A stretch of 64,000 nt of DNA from Thiohalocapsa sp964524185 (GTDB lineage: Bacteria > Pseudomonadota > Gammaproteobacteria > Chromatiales > Chromatiaceae). The DNA lies in NCBI GenBank assembly GCA_964524185.1, contig CAZGCI010000001.1:33803-97802 (forward strand), written 5' to 3'. How positions within the stretch are numbered: position 1 is the stretch's first letter; the number at the start of each line of letters is the position of its first letter. Below the pieces are notes generated by a model. That model searched no databases and had not been told where the DNA came from. It saw only the letters and a list, made by a program, of their open reading frames with translations. The translations under genes and the position numbers were made by a program. This document shows positions 53,807 through 62,451 of the stretch, piece by piece.

Positions 53807-54751
53807 ATGAACCCCGTCCACTCGCTGCAGGGTCTCGTCGAGCACATCGGCCCGCGGCTCAAGCTGCGCTGGCTGACGCCACCGCCGGCGCAGCGATTAC
53901 CGCTCTTGCCGGAGCCGCGCACGCAAACTGCGCAGAGCCTCGTGGGCTCGCTCAACTGCATCCACCCAAACCGGCTGCAAGTGTTGGGTGAGGCGGAAAT
54001 ACTGCACTTGGCTGATCTGAGCCAGCCGGCGTATGAAGAGACCATCGAGCGGCTGTTCTCGGCGCGTCCAGCGGCGGTCATCTTTGCCTCTGACATCCAG
54101 CCGGATGCCGTGTTCTTCGATTACGCGAGACGCACCGACACGCCGCTCCTTGGCTCGTCGGCGCGGGACGGCGAGATCGTTGATCGGTTGCAGTATTTTC
54201 TTACCCATGCGCTTGCCGAGCGCACCACGGTGCATGGGGTTCTGTTGGAAGTGCTCGGCCTCGGTGTACTCCTCACCGGTGATCCGGGCGTCGGTAAGAG
54301 CGAGCTGGCGCTGGAGATGATTGCCCGCGGCCATCGGCTCATCGCCGACGATGCGCCCGAGCTTGCGCGCATTGCGCCGGAGGTGTTGGAGGGCAGTTGT
54401 CCGGCCCTGCTCCGGGACTTTCTGGAAGTGCGCGGGCTCGGTGTGCTGAACGTGCGAGCCATGTTTGGCGAGGGTGCCGTGCGCCAGCACGAGACACTGA
54501 ACCTCATCGTGCATATGCGGTCATTCGACAACGCGGGCCTCGCCAGCATCGACCGGCTGCGGGGCAGCCTCTCCACCCGGACCATCCTTGGCGTTGCCGT
54601 GCCTGAGATCACACTGCCGGTGGCGCCCGGCCGCAATCTGGCCGTGCTGCTGGAAACGGCGGTGCGGAATCAGATCCTGCGCATCCGCGGCTATGATGCC
54701 GGCGTGGACTTGGAAGACCGCCAGGCGCGCGCCATCGCCGGGGCCCGATGA
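53807..54751 (+). CDS. hprK: HPr kinase/phosphorylase
   Basis: 314 residues from ATG 53807. The P-loop GDPGVGKS is at 158-165, followed by HRLIADDAPEL and the signature FLEVRGLGVLNVRAMFGEGAV. HprK phosphorylates HPr on Ser46 and reverses it. The HPr at 56121 has that serine, so the pair is likely to work together. It has the full-length N-terminal domain, unlike the truncated alphaproteobacterial type. Confidence 0.95.
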   Translation: MNPVHSLQGLVEHIGPRLKLRWLTPPPAQRLPLLPEPRTQTAQSLVGSLNCIHPNRLQVLGEAEILHLADLSQPAYEETIERLFSARPAAVIFASDIQPDAVFFDYARRTDTPLLGSSARDGEIVDRLQYFLTHALAERTTVHGVLLEVLGLGVLLTGDPGVGKSELALEMIARGHRLIADDAPELARIAPEVLEGSCPALLRDFLEVRGLGVLNVRAMFGEGAVRQHETLNLIVHMRSFDNAGLASIDRLRGSLSTRTILGVAVPEITLPVAPGRNLAVLLETAVRNQILRIRGYDAGVDLEDRQARAIAGAR

Positions 54752-54817
54752 AGGCACCGATGGTGGCGGCGCACAGAGAACCCACGACTCATCGGCAGCC
54801 GAGCTTGCAACCAGCCC

Positions 54818-55681
54818 ATGGACCTATTGATCGTCAGCGGCCTCTCGGGCGCGGGTAAGAGCGTTGCGCTGCGCACGTTAGAGGATATCGGCTACTACTG
54901 CATCGATAACCTGCCGCTATTTCTGCTGCGGGAGCTGGCGCTCGGGCTCAAGCGCACCCAGTTGACCGCCCGCGGTGAGACTCGGCATGGCACCGCCGTC
55001 GGCATCGACGCGCGCAACCAGCCGGATTTCCTGATGGACCTGCCGCGGCTCAGCGAGGAGCTGCGCGAGCAGGGCATCGACTGTCGGATCATTTTCCTGC
55101 ACGCCGAGACGCATACCCTGATCAAACGCTTCAGCGAGACGCGGCGCAAGCATCCTTTGACCGGTGACGACGTATCACTGGCCGAAGCCATCGCGCGCGA
55201 ATGTGAGCTGATGGAACCGCTGGGGCGCATCGCTGAGATCCACATCGACACCACGCACACCAACGTGCACGAGCTGCGTGACCTGATCCGCGAGCGTCTG
55301 ACCGGTGCGGTGCAGGCGTCGGTGCTGTTGCAGTCGTTCGGCTTCAAGAACGGCCTACCGGAAGGCGTCGACTTCGTCTTCGATGTGCGCTGCCTGCCAA
55401 ATCCGCATTGGCAAGAGGCGTTGCGTCCACTCACGGGCCGCGATGCAGCGGTCATCGAGTTCCTGGAGCGCGCACCGGAGGTGGGCGAGATGAGCGCCGA
55501 CCTGCAGCGCTTTCTGGACCGCTGGATTCCGCGTTTCGAGACCGACGGCCGCAGCTACCTCACCATCGCCGTGGGCTGTACGGGTGGGCAGCATCGGTCG
55601 GTGTATCTGGTCGAGGCGCTAGGCCGGCACCTGAGCGAGAGCGGGCACCGCGTGCTGGTGCGCCACCGGGAGCTGCCGTGA
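54818..55681 (+). CDS. rapZ: RapZ, RNase adapter / nucleotide-binding protein
   Basis: 287 residues. Walker A GLSGAGKS is at 8-15; ALRTLEDIGYYCIDNLP and the C-terminal IAVGCTGGQHRSVYLVEAL complete the family pattern. In enterobacteria RapZ binds glucosamine-6-phosphate and guides RNase E to GlmZ; the same function is not assured here. It follows hprK after 66 bases and its TGA overlaps the EIIA start by 4 bases. Confidence 0.96.
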   Translation: MDLLIVSGLSGAGKSVALRTLEDIGYYCIDNLPLFLLRELALGLKRTQLTARGETRHGTAVGIDARNQPDFLMDLPRLSEELREQGIDCRIIFLHAETHTLIKRFSETRRKHPLTGDDVSLAEAIARECELMEPLGRIAEIHIDTTHTNVHELRDLIRERLTGAVQASVLLQSFGFKNGLPEGVDFVFDVRCLPNPHWQEALRPLTGRDAAVIEFLERAPEVGEMSADLQRFLDRWIPRFETDGRSYLTIAVGCTGGQHRSVYLVEALGRHLSESGHRVLVRHRELP

Positions 55682-56112
55682 GCGTGGGCCTGCTGCTGAT
55701 CACGCATGAGGGCATCGGCGCAGAGCTGCTGGCCGTCGCCACGTGCATGCTGGGTCGCTGCCCGCTCCGCGCCGAGGCCCTGGCTGTTAGCAATGGCGAC
55801 GATCCTGCGGCCGTGGGGGCGCGCGCACGCGCCTGCGCGCGCGCTCTGGACGCCGGCGATGGCGTCTTGGTGCTGACCGACCTCTTCGGCTCGACGCCTG
55901 CCAACATCGCCGCGGGACTTAGCGACATCGACGGCATTCGCATCCTCAGCGGTGTCAACCTGCCGATGCTCGTGCGTGTGCTGAATTATCCAGACCTGTC
56001 CTTGGCGGCAATGGCCGATAAGGCGTTGCATGGCGCCCGCGACGGTGTGCTGGAGTGTCCCGGTGCCGGCTGCATCATCGTCCCGCCAGCGGCGCCCGAC
56101 CGCCTCGATTGA
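55678..56112 (+). CDS. PTS EIIA component, mannose/fructose family, stand-alone
   Basis: 144 residues from a GTG at 55678 overlapping the rapZ stop. VSVGLLLITHEGIGAELL carries the phosphorylation histidine H10, and VLVLTDLFGSTPANIAAGL is the second family motif. There is no EIIB, C or D gene nearby, so it probably has a regulatory role, as in other proteobacterial PTS clusters. HPr follows after 8 bases. The tail after residue 130 is not conserved. Confidence 0.93.
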   Translation: MSVGLLLITHEGIGAELLAVATCMLGRCPLRAEALAVSNGDDPAAVGARARACARALDAGDGVLVLTDLFGSTPANIAAGLSDIDGIRILSGVNLPMLVRVLNYPDLSLAAMADKALHGARDGVLECPGAGCIIVPPAAPDRLD

Positions 56113-56120
56113 CAAGGTCC

Positions 56121-56390
56121 ATGGTCAGTTTAGAGCTCGAAATCGTGAACCGGCTCGGCCTGCATGCGCGGGCAGCGGCCAAATTCGTCACCTGCGCCGG
56201 CGGCTTTTCGAGTGATGTCTTCGTGGAGCGTAACGGCCGGCGTGTCAACGGCAAGAGCATCATGGGCATCATGACGCTCGCTGCTGCCTGTGGTACCAGC
56301 ATCCAGGTGGAGGTTGCCGGGCCCGACGAGGAGGCCGCCGCGGCGGCGCTGACGGAGCTCGTCGCCCAGCGCTTCGGAGAGGCGGAATGA
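56121..56390 (+). CDS. ptsH: HPr phosphocarrier protein
   Basis: 89 residues from ATG 56121, preceded by AAGG. The phosphorylation site His15 lies in LGLHARAA and Ser46 in NGKSIMGIM. Both are intact, so it can receive phosphate from enzyme I and be phosphorylated by HprK. It overlaps ptsI by 4 bases. Whether it is of the Npr or HPr type is not clear; the retained Ser46 site speaks for an HprK partner. Confidence 0.95.
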   Translation: MVSLELEIVNRLGLHARAAAKFVTCAGGFSSDVFVERNGRRVNGKSIMGIMTLAAACGTSIQVEVAGPDEEAAAAALTELVAQRFGEAE

Positions 56391-58132
56391 CCCTCTCGCT
56401 CCATGGGGTCGGCATCGATGGCTCACGGCCCGTCGCCATCGGCAAAGCCTACATGCTCACTCGCGAGCCCACCCTCGCGCCCGCGGAGATCCCGGCACAC
56501 GCCGTGCCGGCGGAGCTCGAGCGCTTAGACGCTGCGCTTGCGTGCGCGCGCCGTCACCTAGAAGAGGTACGCAGCCAGATCCCCGCCGGTACGCCTAAGC
56601 ATATCGCCGAGTTCATCGACGCCCATTTGCTGATGATGACCGACTCGGCACTGGTCGATGCCGCCCGAGACTTGATTAAGGCGCGTTCGGTGAACGCAAG
56701 CTGGGCGCTGCAATCGCAGCGCGACACGCTGGTGGAGATCTTCGACCGGATGGAAGACGCCTACCTGCGCACGCGCCGTGATGACATCGACCACGTGGTG
56801 CGCCAGATCCAGGCCTTCCTCGGTACTGATGCCGACGGCGATCTCCTTGCGGATGCCGATGTGGCGGGCTGCGTCATCGTTGCGGAGGACTTGACGCCAG
56901 CGGACACGATTCTGTTGCGTCATCGCAGTGTGGCCGCTTTCGTCGTCGAGCACGGCGGGCCCATGTCCCACACGGCCATCCTCGCGCGCAGCTTGGACAT
57001 CCCCGCCGTGATGGGTGTGCAGCGCGCAGTGCAACGTCTGCGCCAGGGCGAGCTGTTGGTGGTAGACGCCGAAACGGGCACGGTGCTGACCGAGCTGGAG
57101 CCGTCGATCCTCGAGCACTACCGGGCGCGGCTCGCGAGCGTCGACGCACATCGGCGCGAGCTGCGGCGGCTGGTGCGAAAGCCCTCGGCGACCCGCGACA
57201 AGGTCCCTGTGGTGTTGCTCGCGAACCTGGAGCTGCCGGAAGACGTGGCTGCCGCCCGCGACAACGGCGCCGCCGGCGTCGGACTGTATCGCACCGAATT
57301 CCTGTACATGAACCGCGAGGCGCTGCCGGACGAAGAAGAGCACCTAGACACTTATCTCGGCATCATTCGCAGTCTCGACGGCATCCCGCTGACCATTCGG
57401 ACGCTGGACCTCGGCGCCGATAAGCAGATACCGGATACCAGCTTCCATCCTGCGCGCAACAATCCAGCGCTCGGCCTGCGCGCCATCCGGCTATGCCTGC
57501 AGGAGCCGTCGCTGTTCCTGCCGCAGCTGCGGGCCATCCTGCGGGCGTCTGCGCATGGTCCCGTCCAGTTGATGATTCCAATGATCTCCGGGATAGGGGA
57601 GGTCAATGCGGTACTGGGGCTGATCAACGAGGCACGGCGGGAGATGCGCCGCGACGGCCTCGCCTTCGATCCGCTCATGCCCGTCGGCGGGATGATCGAA
57701 GTACCTGCGGCGGCGCTGATGGCCGGTGCCCTCGCGCGGCGGCTCGACTTCCTATCCATCGGCACCAACGACCTGATCCAGTACACACTGGCCATCGACC
57801 GTGTCGACGACACGGTGAGCTATCTCTATGATCCGCTGCACCCAGCGGTGATCCGGCTGATCAAGCATGTCATCGATGCCGCCGCCCCCACGCGCACGCG
57901 CGTCGGCATGTGCGGCGAGATGGCCGGTGAGCCGCGCTACACGCCCTTGCTGATCGGGCTTGGTCTGCGGGAGCTCAGCATGCAGCCGGGCTCCCTGCTG
58001 GAGGTCAAGGATCGGGTGCGGCACTGCCATGCCGGTGCCCTCACCGCGGCCGTCAGTGCCCTGATGGACCAAGTCGATGAAATGCCTGGCCAGGCCCTGC
58101 TGGAGCGGCTGGAAGCCTGCAGTCGGCGCTGA
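56387..58132 (+). CDS. ptsI: PTS enzyme I (phosphoenolpyruvate-protein phosphotransferase)
   Basis: 581 residues, a normal length for enzyme I without the GAF domain of PtsP. The active histidine is H195 in GGPMSHTAILAR, and the PEP-binding barrel has GVGLYRTEFLYM, NPALGLRAIR, SIGTNDLIQYTLAIDR and the catalytic cysteine in VGMCGEMAG. It transfers phosphate from PEP to HPr. It is the last gene of the run beginning at kdsC. No terminator is obvious. Confidence 0.96.
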   Translation: MTLSLHGVGIDGSRPVAIGKAYMLTREPTLAPAEIPAHAVPAELERLDAALACARRHLEEVRSQIPAGTPKHIAEFIDAHLLMMTDSALVDAARDLIKARSVNASWALQSQRDTLVEIFDRMEDAYLRTRRDDIDHVVRQIQAFLGTDADGDLLADADVAGCVIVAEDLTPADTILLRHRSVAAFVVEHGGPMSHTAILARSLDIPAVMGVQRAVQRLRQGELLVVDAETGTVLTELEPSILEHYRARLASVDAHRRELRRLVRKPSATRDKVPVVLLANLELPEDVAAARDNGAAGVGLYRTEFLYMNREALPDEEEHLDTYLGIIRSLDGIPLTIRTLDLGADKQIPDTSFHPARNNPALGLRAIRLCLQEPSLFLPQLRAILRASAHGPVQLMIPMISGIGEVNAVLGLINEARREMRRDGLAFDPLMPVGGMIEVPAAALMAGALARRLDFLSIGTNDLIQYTLAIDRVDDTVSYLYDPLHPAVIRLIKHVIDAAAPTRTRVGMCGEMAGEPRYTPLLIGLGLRELSMQPGSLLEVKDRVRHCHAGALTAAVSALMDQVDEMPGQALLERLEACSRR

Positions 58133-58377
58133 CGCCCAAGCCAAGGCGCACCTGGCCGCCGGTGCTCGAACGGTGACCCTGGCCTGAATGATGCGCATCT
58201 GGCGCCCGCCCTTTGGCGGTCGCTCATGTGATGGAGCACATCCGCGCGTCGACGGACGATTCATCCACCTGAGCCACATCGCGTTCGCGACCACTCGGCG
58301 AGTCACCCGCAGGGTGAACGGCGCAACAAATGCTATGGCAGGTTCCTGAGTGACGCCCCGCGCAGTTACAACTCGTT

Positions 58378-58396
58378 GGAATAGAATTACTATTCC
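58378..58396. repeat. Perfect 7-bp inverted repeat GGAATAG-N5-CTATTCC
   Basis: The arms flank AATTA. The site is AT-rich and could be a protein-binding operator. No nearby gene start points to a target. Confidence 0.4.
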
Positions 58397-58627
58397 GCCT
58401 CGTTGCGTCTTGCTGAACACCCCGATCCAAACGGCGGGCGGCACACATCCTGACCGCCGTCCAACTGCTCCTGCTAGGTTCGACACCCGCTGTGCAGATC
58501 ACCTCTATCCCGTCCCTTTTATCACCAGCGGGAACCAACTTTGAGGGGCTTGCTGGCCCTGGGGGAAATGATCCGAGGATGATCCATGCAACCAGGCCCC
58601 GGCGCTCGAACTTGACTCTAGAAAGGG

Positions 58628-58647
58628 CGACCAACTGACGTTGGTCG
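58628..58647. repeat. Perfect 8-bp stem with four-base loop
   Basis: CGACCAAC-TGAC-GTTGGTCG lies 22 bases before the TTGACT at 58669. It could be an operator for that promoter or the end of an upstream transcript. Confidence 0.45.
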
Positions 58648-58668
58648 GTTCAATTTCGGTGTTGGCCA

Positions 58669-58694
58669 TTGACTTTTTTTAGATGTGCTATAAA
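58669..58694 (+). promoter_or_regulatory. Candidate extended -10 promoter of the H-NS-like gene
   Basis: TTGACT at 58669-58674 and TATAAA at 58689-58694, the latter preceded by TGC to give the extended -10 TGCTATAAA. The spacer of 14 bases is short, but extended -10 promoters tolerate a poor -35. Transcription would start near 58701, leaving a leader of about 415 bases. Confidence 0.45.
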
Positions 58695-58896
58695 GTCGCG
58701 TGCAGGCATTGACTCACGACGGCAACGCTTGGGTGTTTCCATCGCCGCTGATCCGCCTCCTTGCTTCGCTCGGTAGACAGATATTTTGAGCTGCCACTGG
58801 AGTAGGACGCAGCGATCAGGTGCTTCCCCAACGATAAGCTGATCCGAGTAGGGCGGTTGCCGCCGGACTCCAAAGGTCCACTGGTCGCTCGATACG

Positions 58897-58918
58897 CAAA
58901 GCGCTAAAAAGCACTTTG
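58897..58918 (+). repeat. Hairpin with AAAA loop in the H-NS leader
   Basis: CAAAGCGCT-AAAA-AGCACTTTG forms a nine-pair stem with one mismatch. It is 200 bases before the gene start and is not followed by a T-run. Confidence 0.4.
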
Positions 58919-59118
58919 GTGGGATGTCTGGGCCGAACGCTGGCGGGGTGCGCTCGGAACAGTTGGCCCGCGGGGTCACACGCAATGCCCGCGAAACACC
59001 ATCACCACACTCGCCAACCCTGCGCACCAGCCCTACGGATTGGCGCAAGGCAAACTGTGTCGGTGCCGTTAACCAGTTGGACGCGATCCGTCCTTGACGA
59101 TGAACTTGGAGGTTGAAC

Positions 59119-59517
59119 TTGGATTTTAAGAATCTCAGCGTCGACGAACTGCAGTCACAGTTGCAGCAGATCGAACAGAACAAAGCGGATCTCGAGAAGG
59201 CGCTGTATCAGCGCTGGCACGAGGCGAAGTCCGAGCTGGCACAAGAGCTCCGGGACATGATCGAAGGTCGCGGCTACGAGATCGACGAGATCTTAGAGCT
59301 CGTCGCCCCAAAGCGCCGGCGCGGCGCAGGGACCGGCAAGAAGGGCAACCGTAACTACACGCGCTATGTAGACCCGGAGAATCCCGAAAATGTCTACGTC
59401 CGTGGCGTGCTGCCCAAGTGGATGAAGGAAAAGATGACCGCGCAGGGCTATGACCCATCCGTCCGCGAAGACCGCGAGTCGTTCAAGGCCAATCACCTGC
59501 AGGCGGTAAAAGACTGA
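59119..59517 (+). CDS. H-NS family nucleoid protein
   Basis: 132 residues from a TTG at 59119. Another TTG at 59113 directly abuts GGAGG (59108-59112), while 59119 has the proper six-base spacing; an ATG at 59100 is out of frame. The N-terminal half is a coiled coil (VDELQSQLQQIEQNKADLEK) for oligomerisation. After a basic linker (PKRRRGAGTGKKGNRNYTR) the C-terminal domain has YVDPENPENVYVRG and LPKWMKEKM, the DNA-binding pattern of H-NS/MvaT-like xenogeneic silencers. The Q/RGR AT-hook core is not exact, so target preference is uncertain. Confidence 0.85.
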   Translation: MDFKNLSVDELQSQLQQIEQNKADLEKALYQRWHEAKSELAQELRDMIEGRGYEIDEILELVAPKRRRGAGTGKKGNRNYTRYVDPENPENVYVRGVLPKWMKEKMTAQGYDPSVREDRESFKANHLQAVKD

Positions 59518-59837
59518 CGGCAGTCTCGTCTAGGCGAAGCCCCTTGCGCAGGTCGCCTTTTCGCCAGGCGTCCTGCATGAGGTCGCCGCCATCACACTAG
59601 CCACCGGGCGCGTAGCGGTTGTGACTGCGTCCTGCTCGTCGCGAGGGTGCTCCGGGCCCCCGCAGCGGGGCGGGAATCGTTCTGCAACGGCTCACGCCCG
59701 GGCCTTCCCAACGGCACGACGCGAAACGTCTTCGCCGCGCCTCGTCGGTTGGAGCTGCGCCCTGCCCGCCCCATGTTGGACCTCGCACAGCCGCGGCGCG
59801 CGTAAGGCCGCCCCAACCGACAAAGCGAGACCAACCC
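59518..59837. other. Gap between the H-NS-like gene and ibaG
   Basis: About 320 bases. GGCGAA at 59533-59538 and TTCGCC at 59560-59565 could form a weak stem after the gene. Nothing else is recognised. Confidence 0.4.
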
Positions 59838-60071
59838 ATGGAGCCAGAAGCAGTTGCAGCCCTTATCCGGGCTGGCCTCCCAGGCGCTGATGTCACCGTG
59901 ACCGGTGATGGCGCCCATTTCGAAGCGATCGTCGTCAGCGACGCTTTCGACGGCCTGACGCCCATCAAGAAGCAGCGTATGGTGATCGCCACCGTCAAGC
60001 CGCAAATCGCGAGCGGCGAGCTGCACGCCCTCTCCATCAAGGCCCTCACGCCAGCCCAGGCTACCAGCTGA
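59838..60071 (+). CDS. ibaG: BolA/IbaG family protein
   Basis: 77 residues. The IbaG pattern is clear: AHFEAIVVSDAFDGLTPIKKQRMV and ELHALSIKALTPAQ, with the conserved LHALSIK of the BolA helix-turn-helix-like fold. IbaG works with monothiol glutaredoxins in iron-sulfur handling. The usual place of ibaG is between mlaB and murA; here it lies 15 kb away, alone, convergent with phoR. (Motif parts: AHFEAIVVSDAFDGL and TPIKKQRMV.). Confidence 0.9.
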   Translation: MEPEAVAALIRAGLPGADVTVTGDGAHFEAIVVSDAFDGLTPIKKQRMVIATVKPQIASGELHALSIKALTPAQATS

Positions 60072-60143
60072 CGTGCTGGTGCACTCCGCGATGCCGCGAT
60101 GCCGCTCCGAGCGTCGACGGCCGGGTGTCCGCCCCAAGCCGTC

Positions 60144-61481
60144 TCACACCGCTTTGACCGCCTGTGTTGGCCCCACCGGGTCATGCCGCCGCAGGCGGCT
60201 CTGCGGCGGAAAGCGGCAGGTAAAGGTGCTGCCGCGGCCGGTCTCGCTCGCAATACTGAGCACCGCATCGTGGCGATTCAGCACGTGCTTAACGATGGCG
60301 AGACCAAGACCAGTGCCACCGGAGGCCCGCGAGCGACCCTTGTCTACGCGATAGAAGCGTTCCGTCAAACGCGGGATATGCGCTGCGTCGATCCCTGGCC
60401 CATTATCCGCCACCTGCAAGAGGGGGCCAGCGGGATCATCCGCCCAAAGCACGCTGATGCGGCTGCCGCTGGGGGTGTGCTTGACGGCGTTGAAGACGAG
60501 GTTCGACATGGCGCTTTGCAATTCTGGTTGATTGCCGATCAGCATCAGGTCGCGGTCAAGGTCCAGCGTGACGTCATGGTTGCCGGCGCTGAGCGCTTTC
60601 GCGTCCGCCACCACCTGGTCGATCTCCAGCGCCATGTCGACGGTTGCGAGATTGCGCGCTGCCTCTTCCAGCTCCAGCCGGGAGAGCGTAAGCAAATCCT
60701 CGATGATGTTCCGCATCCGGTCGGTCTGCCTCTGCATTAACGATAAGGGCCGCCGGTGCGACTCCGGTGTCACCGAGGAGCTGGCCAAATTTTCCACGAA
60801 GCCCGCGATCACCGTGAGCGGTGTGCGCAACTCGTGCGACGCGTTGGCCACAAAGTCCCTCCGGATCATGTTCAGGTGGAAGATCTTCGTAATGTCTCGA
60901 CCTACCACGAGCCGCTGACGCTTGCGCTCGCCGAAGGGCGCTACGCGGATGGACAGCATGATGGACTGTTCATGCTCCGCCGCCACCTCCAGCGGACGCG
61001 TGTAATCGTCGGCTGCCAAATACTCGGCCAGCCCAGTTTGCGCGCACACCTCCGTGAGCATGCGGCCCTCGTGCATTGGCCAGTGGACACCGAATAAATC
61101 TGCGGCGGCCGAGTTCGCCCACTCGATGCGTTGGCTCTTGCTCAGCACCACAAGGGCGTCGGGGACCGAATTGGCGGCTTCGCGGAAGCGGCGCTGAAAG
61201 CGCAGTTGGCGCTTGCGTCCCTTGCGTGAACGTTGCTGGTAGCGCCCCACGGCACGGTAGAGCTCACCCCATAGGCCGAGCGGAAAGGGCGGCGCAAGGC
61301 GATGCTGGCGCTGGATATACCGCGCGAGCCGCCAGAGTAGATAGATATGGCGCGCCAGATAGGCCACCAGCATCCAGAGCAGCGTCTGCGCCGGCGGCAT
61401 GCCCCCGAGGTGCAGCAGCCCCGCTACGGCGGCACCGGCGACCAATACGCCGAGCTCGAAGGCAATGGCACCCGCACGCAT
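60144..61481 (-). CDS. phoR: Phosphate-regulon sensor kinase PhoR
   Basis: 445 residues. Two membrane helices at about 5-50, a PAS domain at about 100-200, and a HisKA domain with the phospho-accepting H216 in VANASHELRTPLTVIAGF. The ATPase domain has NLVFNAVKHTP (N box), VADNGPGID (G1) and GGTGLGLAIVKHVL (G2). In the family PhoR senses phosphate through the Pst system and phosphorylates PhoB. It follows phoB after 111 bases on the same strand. Confidence 0.93.
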   Translation of the reverse strand: MRAGAIAFELGVLVAGAAVAGLLHLGGMPPAQTLLWMLVAYLARHIYLLWRLARYIQRQHRLAPPFPLGLWGELYRAVGRYQQRSRKGRKRQLRFQRRFREAANSVPDALVVLSKSQRIEWANSAAADLFGVHWPMHEGRMLTEVCAQTGLAEYLAADDYTRPLEVAAEHEQSIMLSIRVAPFGERKRQRLVVGRDITKIFHLNMIRRDFVANASHELRTPLTVIAGFVENLASSSVTPESHRRPLSLMQRQTDRMRNIIEDLLTLSRLELEEAARNLATVDMALEIDQVVADAKALSAGNHDVTLDLDRDLMLIGNQPELQSAMSNLVFNAVKHTPSGSRISVLWADDPAGPLLQVADNGPGIDAAHIPRLTERFYRVDKGRSRASGGTGLGLAIVKHVLNRHDAVLSIASETGRGSTFTCRFPPQSRLRRHDPVGPTQAVKAV

Positions 61482-61592
61482 GTCAGCCCTGCCGTGCCGG
61501 CGTCGTGCGGGTTGGCCGACGCGGCGGCTCGGCCAGCGCCGCAGCGCCCGGCTGAGAAAGCCTCCGCATGGCTCCAGTGGACTGCGGTGTCG

Positions 61593-62273
61593 TCACTTGC
61601 CTGAGAACCGATAGCCCACGCCGCGCACCGTCTGCAACAAGTGCTCGTGCCCGCTCTGCTGGAGCGCTTTGCGCAGTCGCCGCACGTGGACGTCGACGGT
61701 GCGCTCTTCCACGTACACGCGGTCGCCCCAAACCTGGTCCAGCAGTTGCGAGCGGCTGAAGGCCCGGTCGGCATGGGTCATGAAAAAGTGCAGCAAGCGG
61801 TACTCCGTGGGCGCAATATCGATGGGCTTTCCATTGGCGCTGACGCGGTGGCTGACGTTGTCGATGGTCAGTCCAGCGATCTCTATCTCGTCCGCGATGT
61901 CTCCGGGTACGGCCCGCCGCAGCACGGCGTTCACGCGGGCCACCATCTCCCGGGGCGAGAATGGCTTGGTGATGTAATCATCGGCACCGGTATCGAGACC
62001 CTTGACGCGGTCCTCTTCCTCGCCGCGGGCTGAGATCATAATGATGGGCACGGAACGGGTCTTTGGGTTCTGTTTCAGCTGTTCGGCAAGCTCCAGGCCG
62101 GATCGGCCCGGCAGCATCCAGTCCAGCAGGACGATATCAGGGTGGGCTGTAAGCAGCTTGCGTGCCTCGTCGGCGTGGCCAGCCTCGAGCACGCGAAAGC
62201 CATTCTCCTCCAGCGCGAAGCGGATCAATTCCCGGATGTCGGGCTCGTCATCGACGATGAGTACCGTGGCCAT
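61593..62273 (-). CDS. phoB: Phosphate-regulon response regulator PhoB
   Basis: 226 residues, close to E. coli PhoB (229). The receiver has VLIVDDEPDIREL with acidic pocket, the phosphorylation site D51 in IVLLDWMLPGRSG and the lysine in DYITKPFSPREMVAR. The winged-helix OmpR-type domain ends with VEERTVDVHVRRLRKAL. It activates phosphate-starvation genes by binding Pho boxes. A good Pho box candidate precedes the gene itself (62311-62344). Confidence 0.95.
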   Translation of the reverse strand: MATVLIVDDEPDIRELIRFALEENGFRVLEAGHADEARKLLTAHPDIVLLDWMLPGRSGLELAEQLKQNPKTRSVPIIMISARGEEEDRVKGLDTGADDYITKPFSPREMVARVNAVLRRAVPGDIADEIEIAGLTIDNVSHRVSANGKPIDIAPTEYRLLHFFMTHADRAFSRSQLLDQVWGDRVYVEERTVDVHVRRLRKALQQSGHEHLLQTVRGVGYRFSGK

Positions 62274-62310
62274 ATCGCCCCCAGCGATGCTGATGCCATA
62301 TCGGCAGCAA

Positions 62311-62344
62311 ATTCTATTGCGGGGCCGTTACGAATAGGTTACAG
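62311..62344 (-). promoter_or_regulatory. Pho box and -10 of the phoB promoter
   Basis: On the minus strand CTGTAAC (62344-62338) and TCGTAAC (62333-62327) are repeated with an 11-base period, as in the Pho box of E. coli (CTGTCAT repeats). A TAGAAT -10 follows at 62316-62311, 10 bases after the second repeat, the spacing expected for Pho promoters. It lies 38 bases upstream of the phoB ATG and suggests autoregulation. Confidence 0.6.
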
Positions 62345-62451
62345 GAGTCAAGGGGCTTGGCGCTGATACGCTGCCCCGTCGCTGGCAGGCGGAGGCTGGT
62401 AGCATGGGGCTCCGGCTTTCAGTTGTCTCCCACGGGACGCAGGAGGTCCCC

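Larger units (their letters stand above)
58133..59118. other. Nearly 1-kb gene-free stretch before the H-NS-like gene
   Basis: No frame on either strand looks like a real protein. The stretch is visibly poorer in GC than its surroundings and carries several inverted repeats (58378-58396, 58628-58647, 58897-58918) and a promoter candidate at 58669-58694. It may be the long untranslated leader and control region of the H-NS-like gene, possibly with a small RNA. Confidence 0.6.

Noticed and set aside
58477..58483. GGTTCGA, resembling a tRNA T-loop
   Set aside because: The flanking bases cannot form a T-stem and no acceptor or anticodon arm is found.
58224..58634. 136-codon minus-strand frame in the gap after ptsI
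   Set aside because: Composition is unlike a real protein, there is no ribosome-binding site, and it spans the inverted repeat at 58378.
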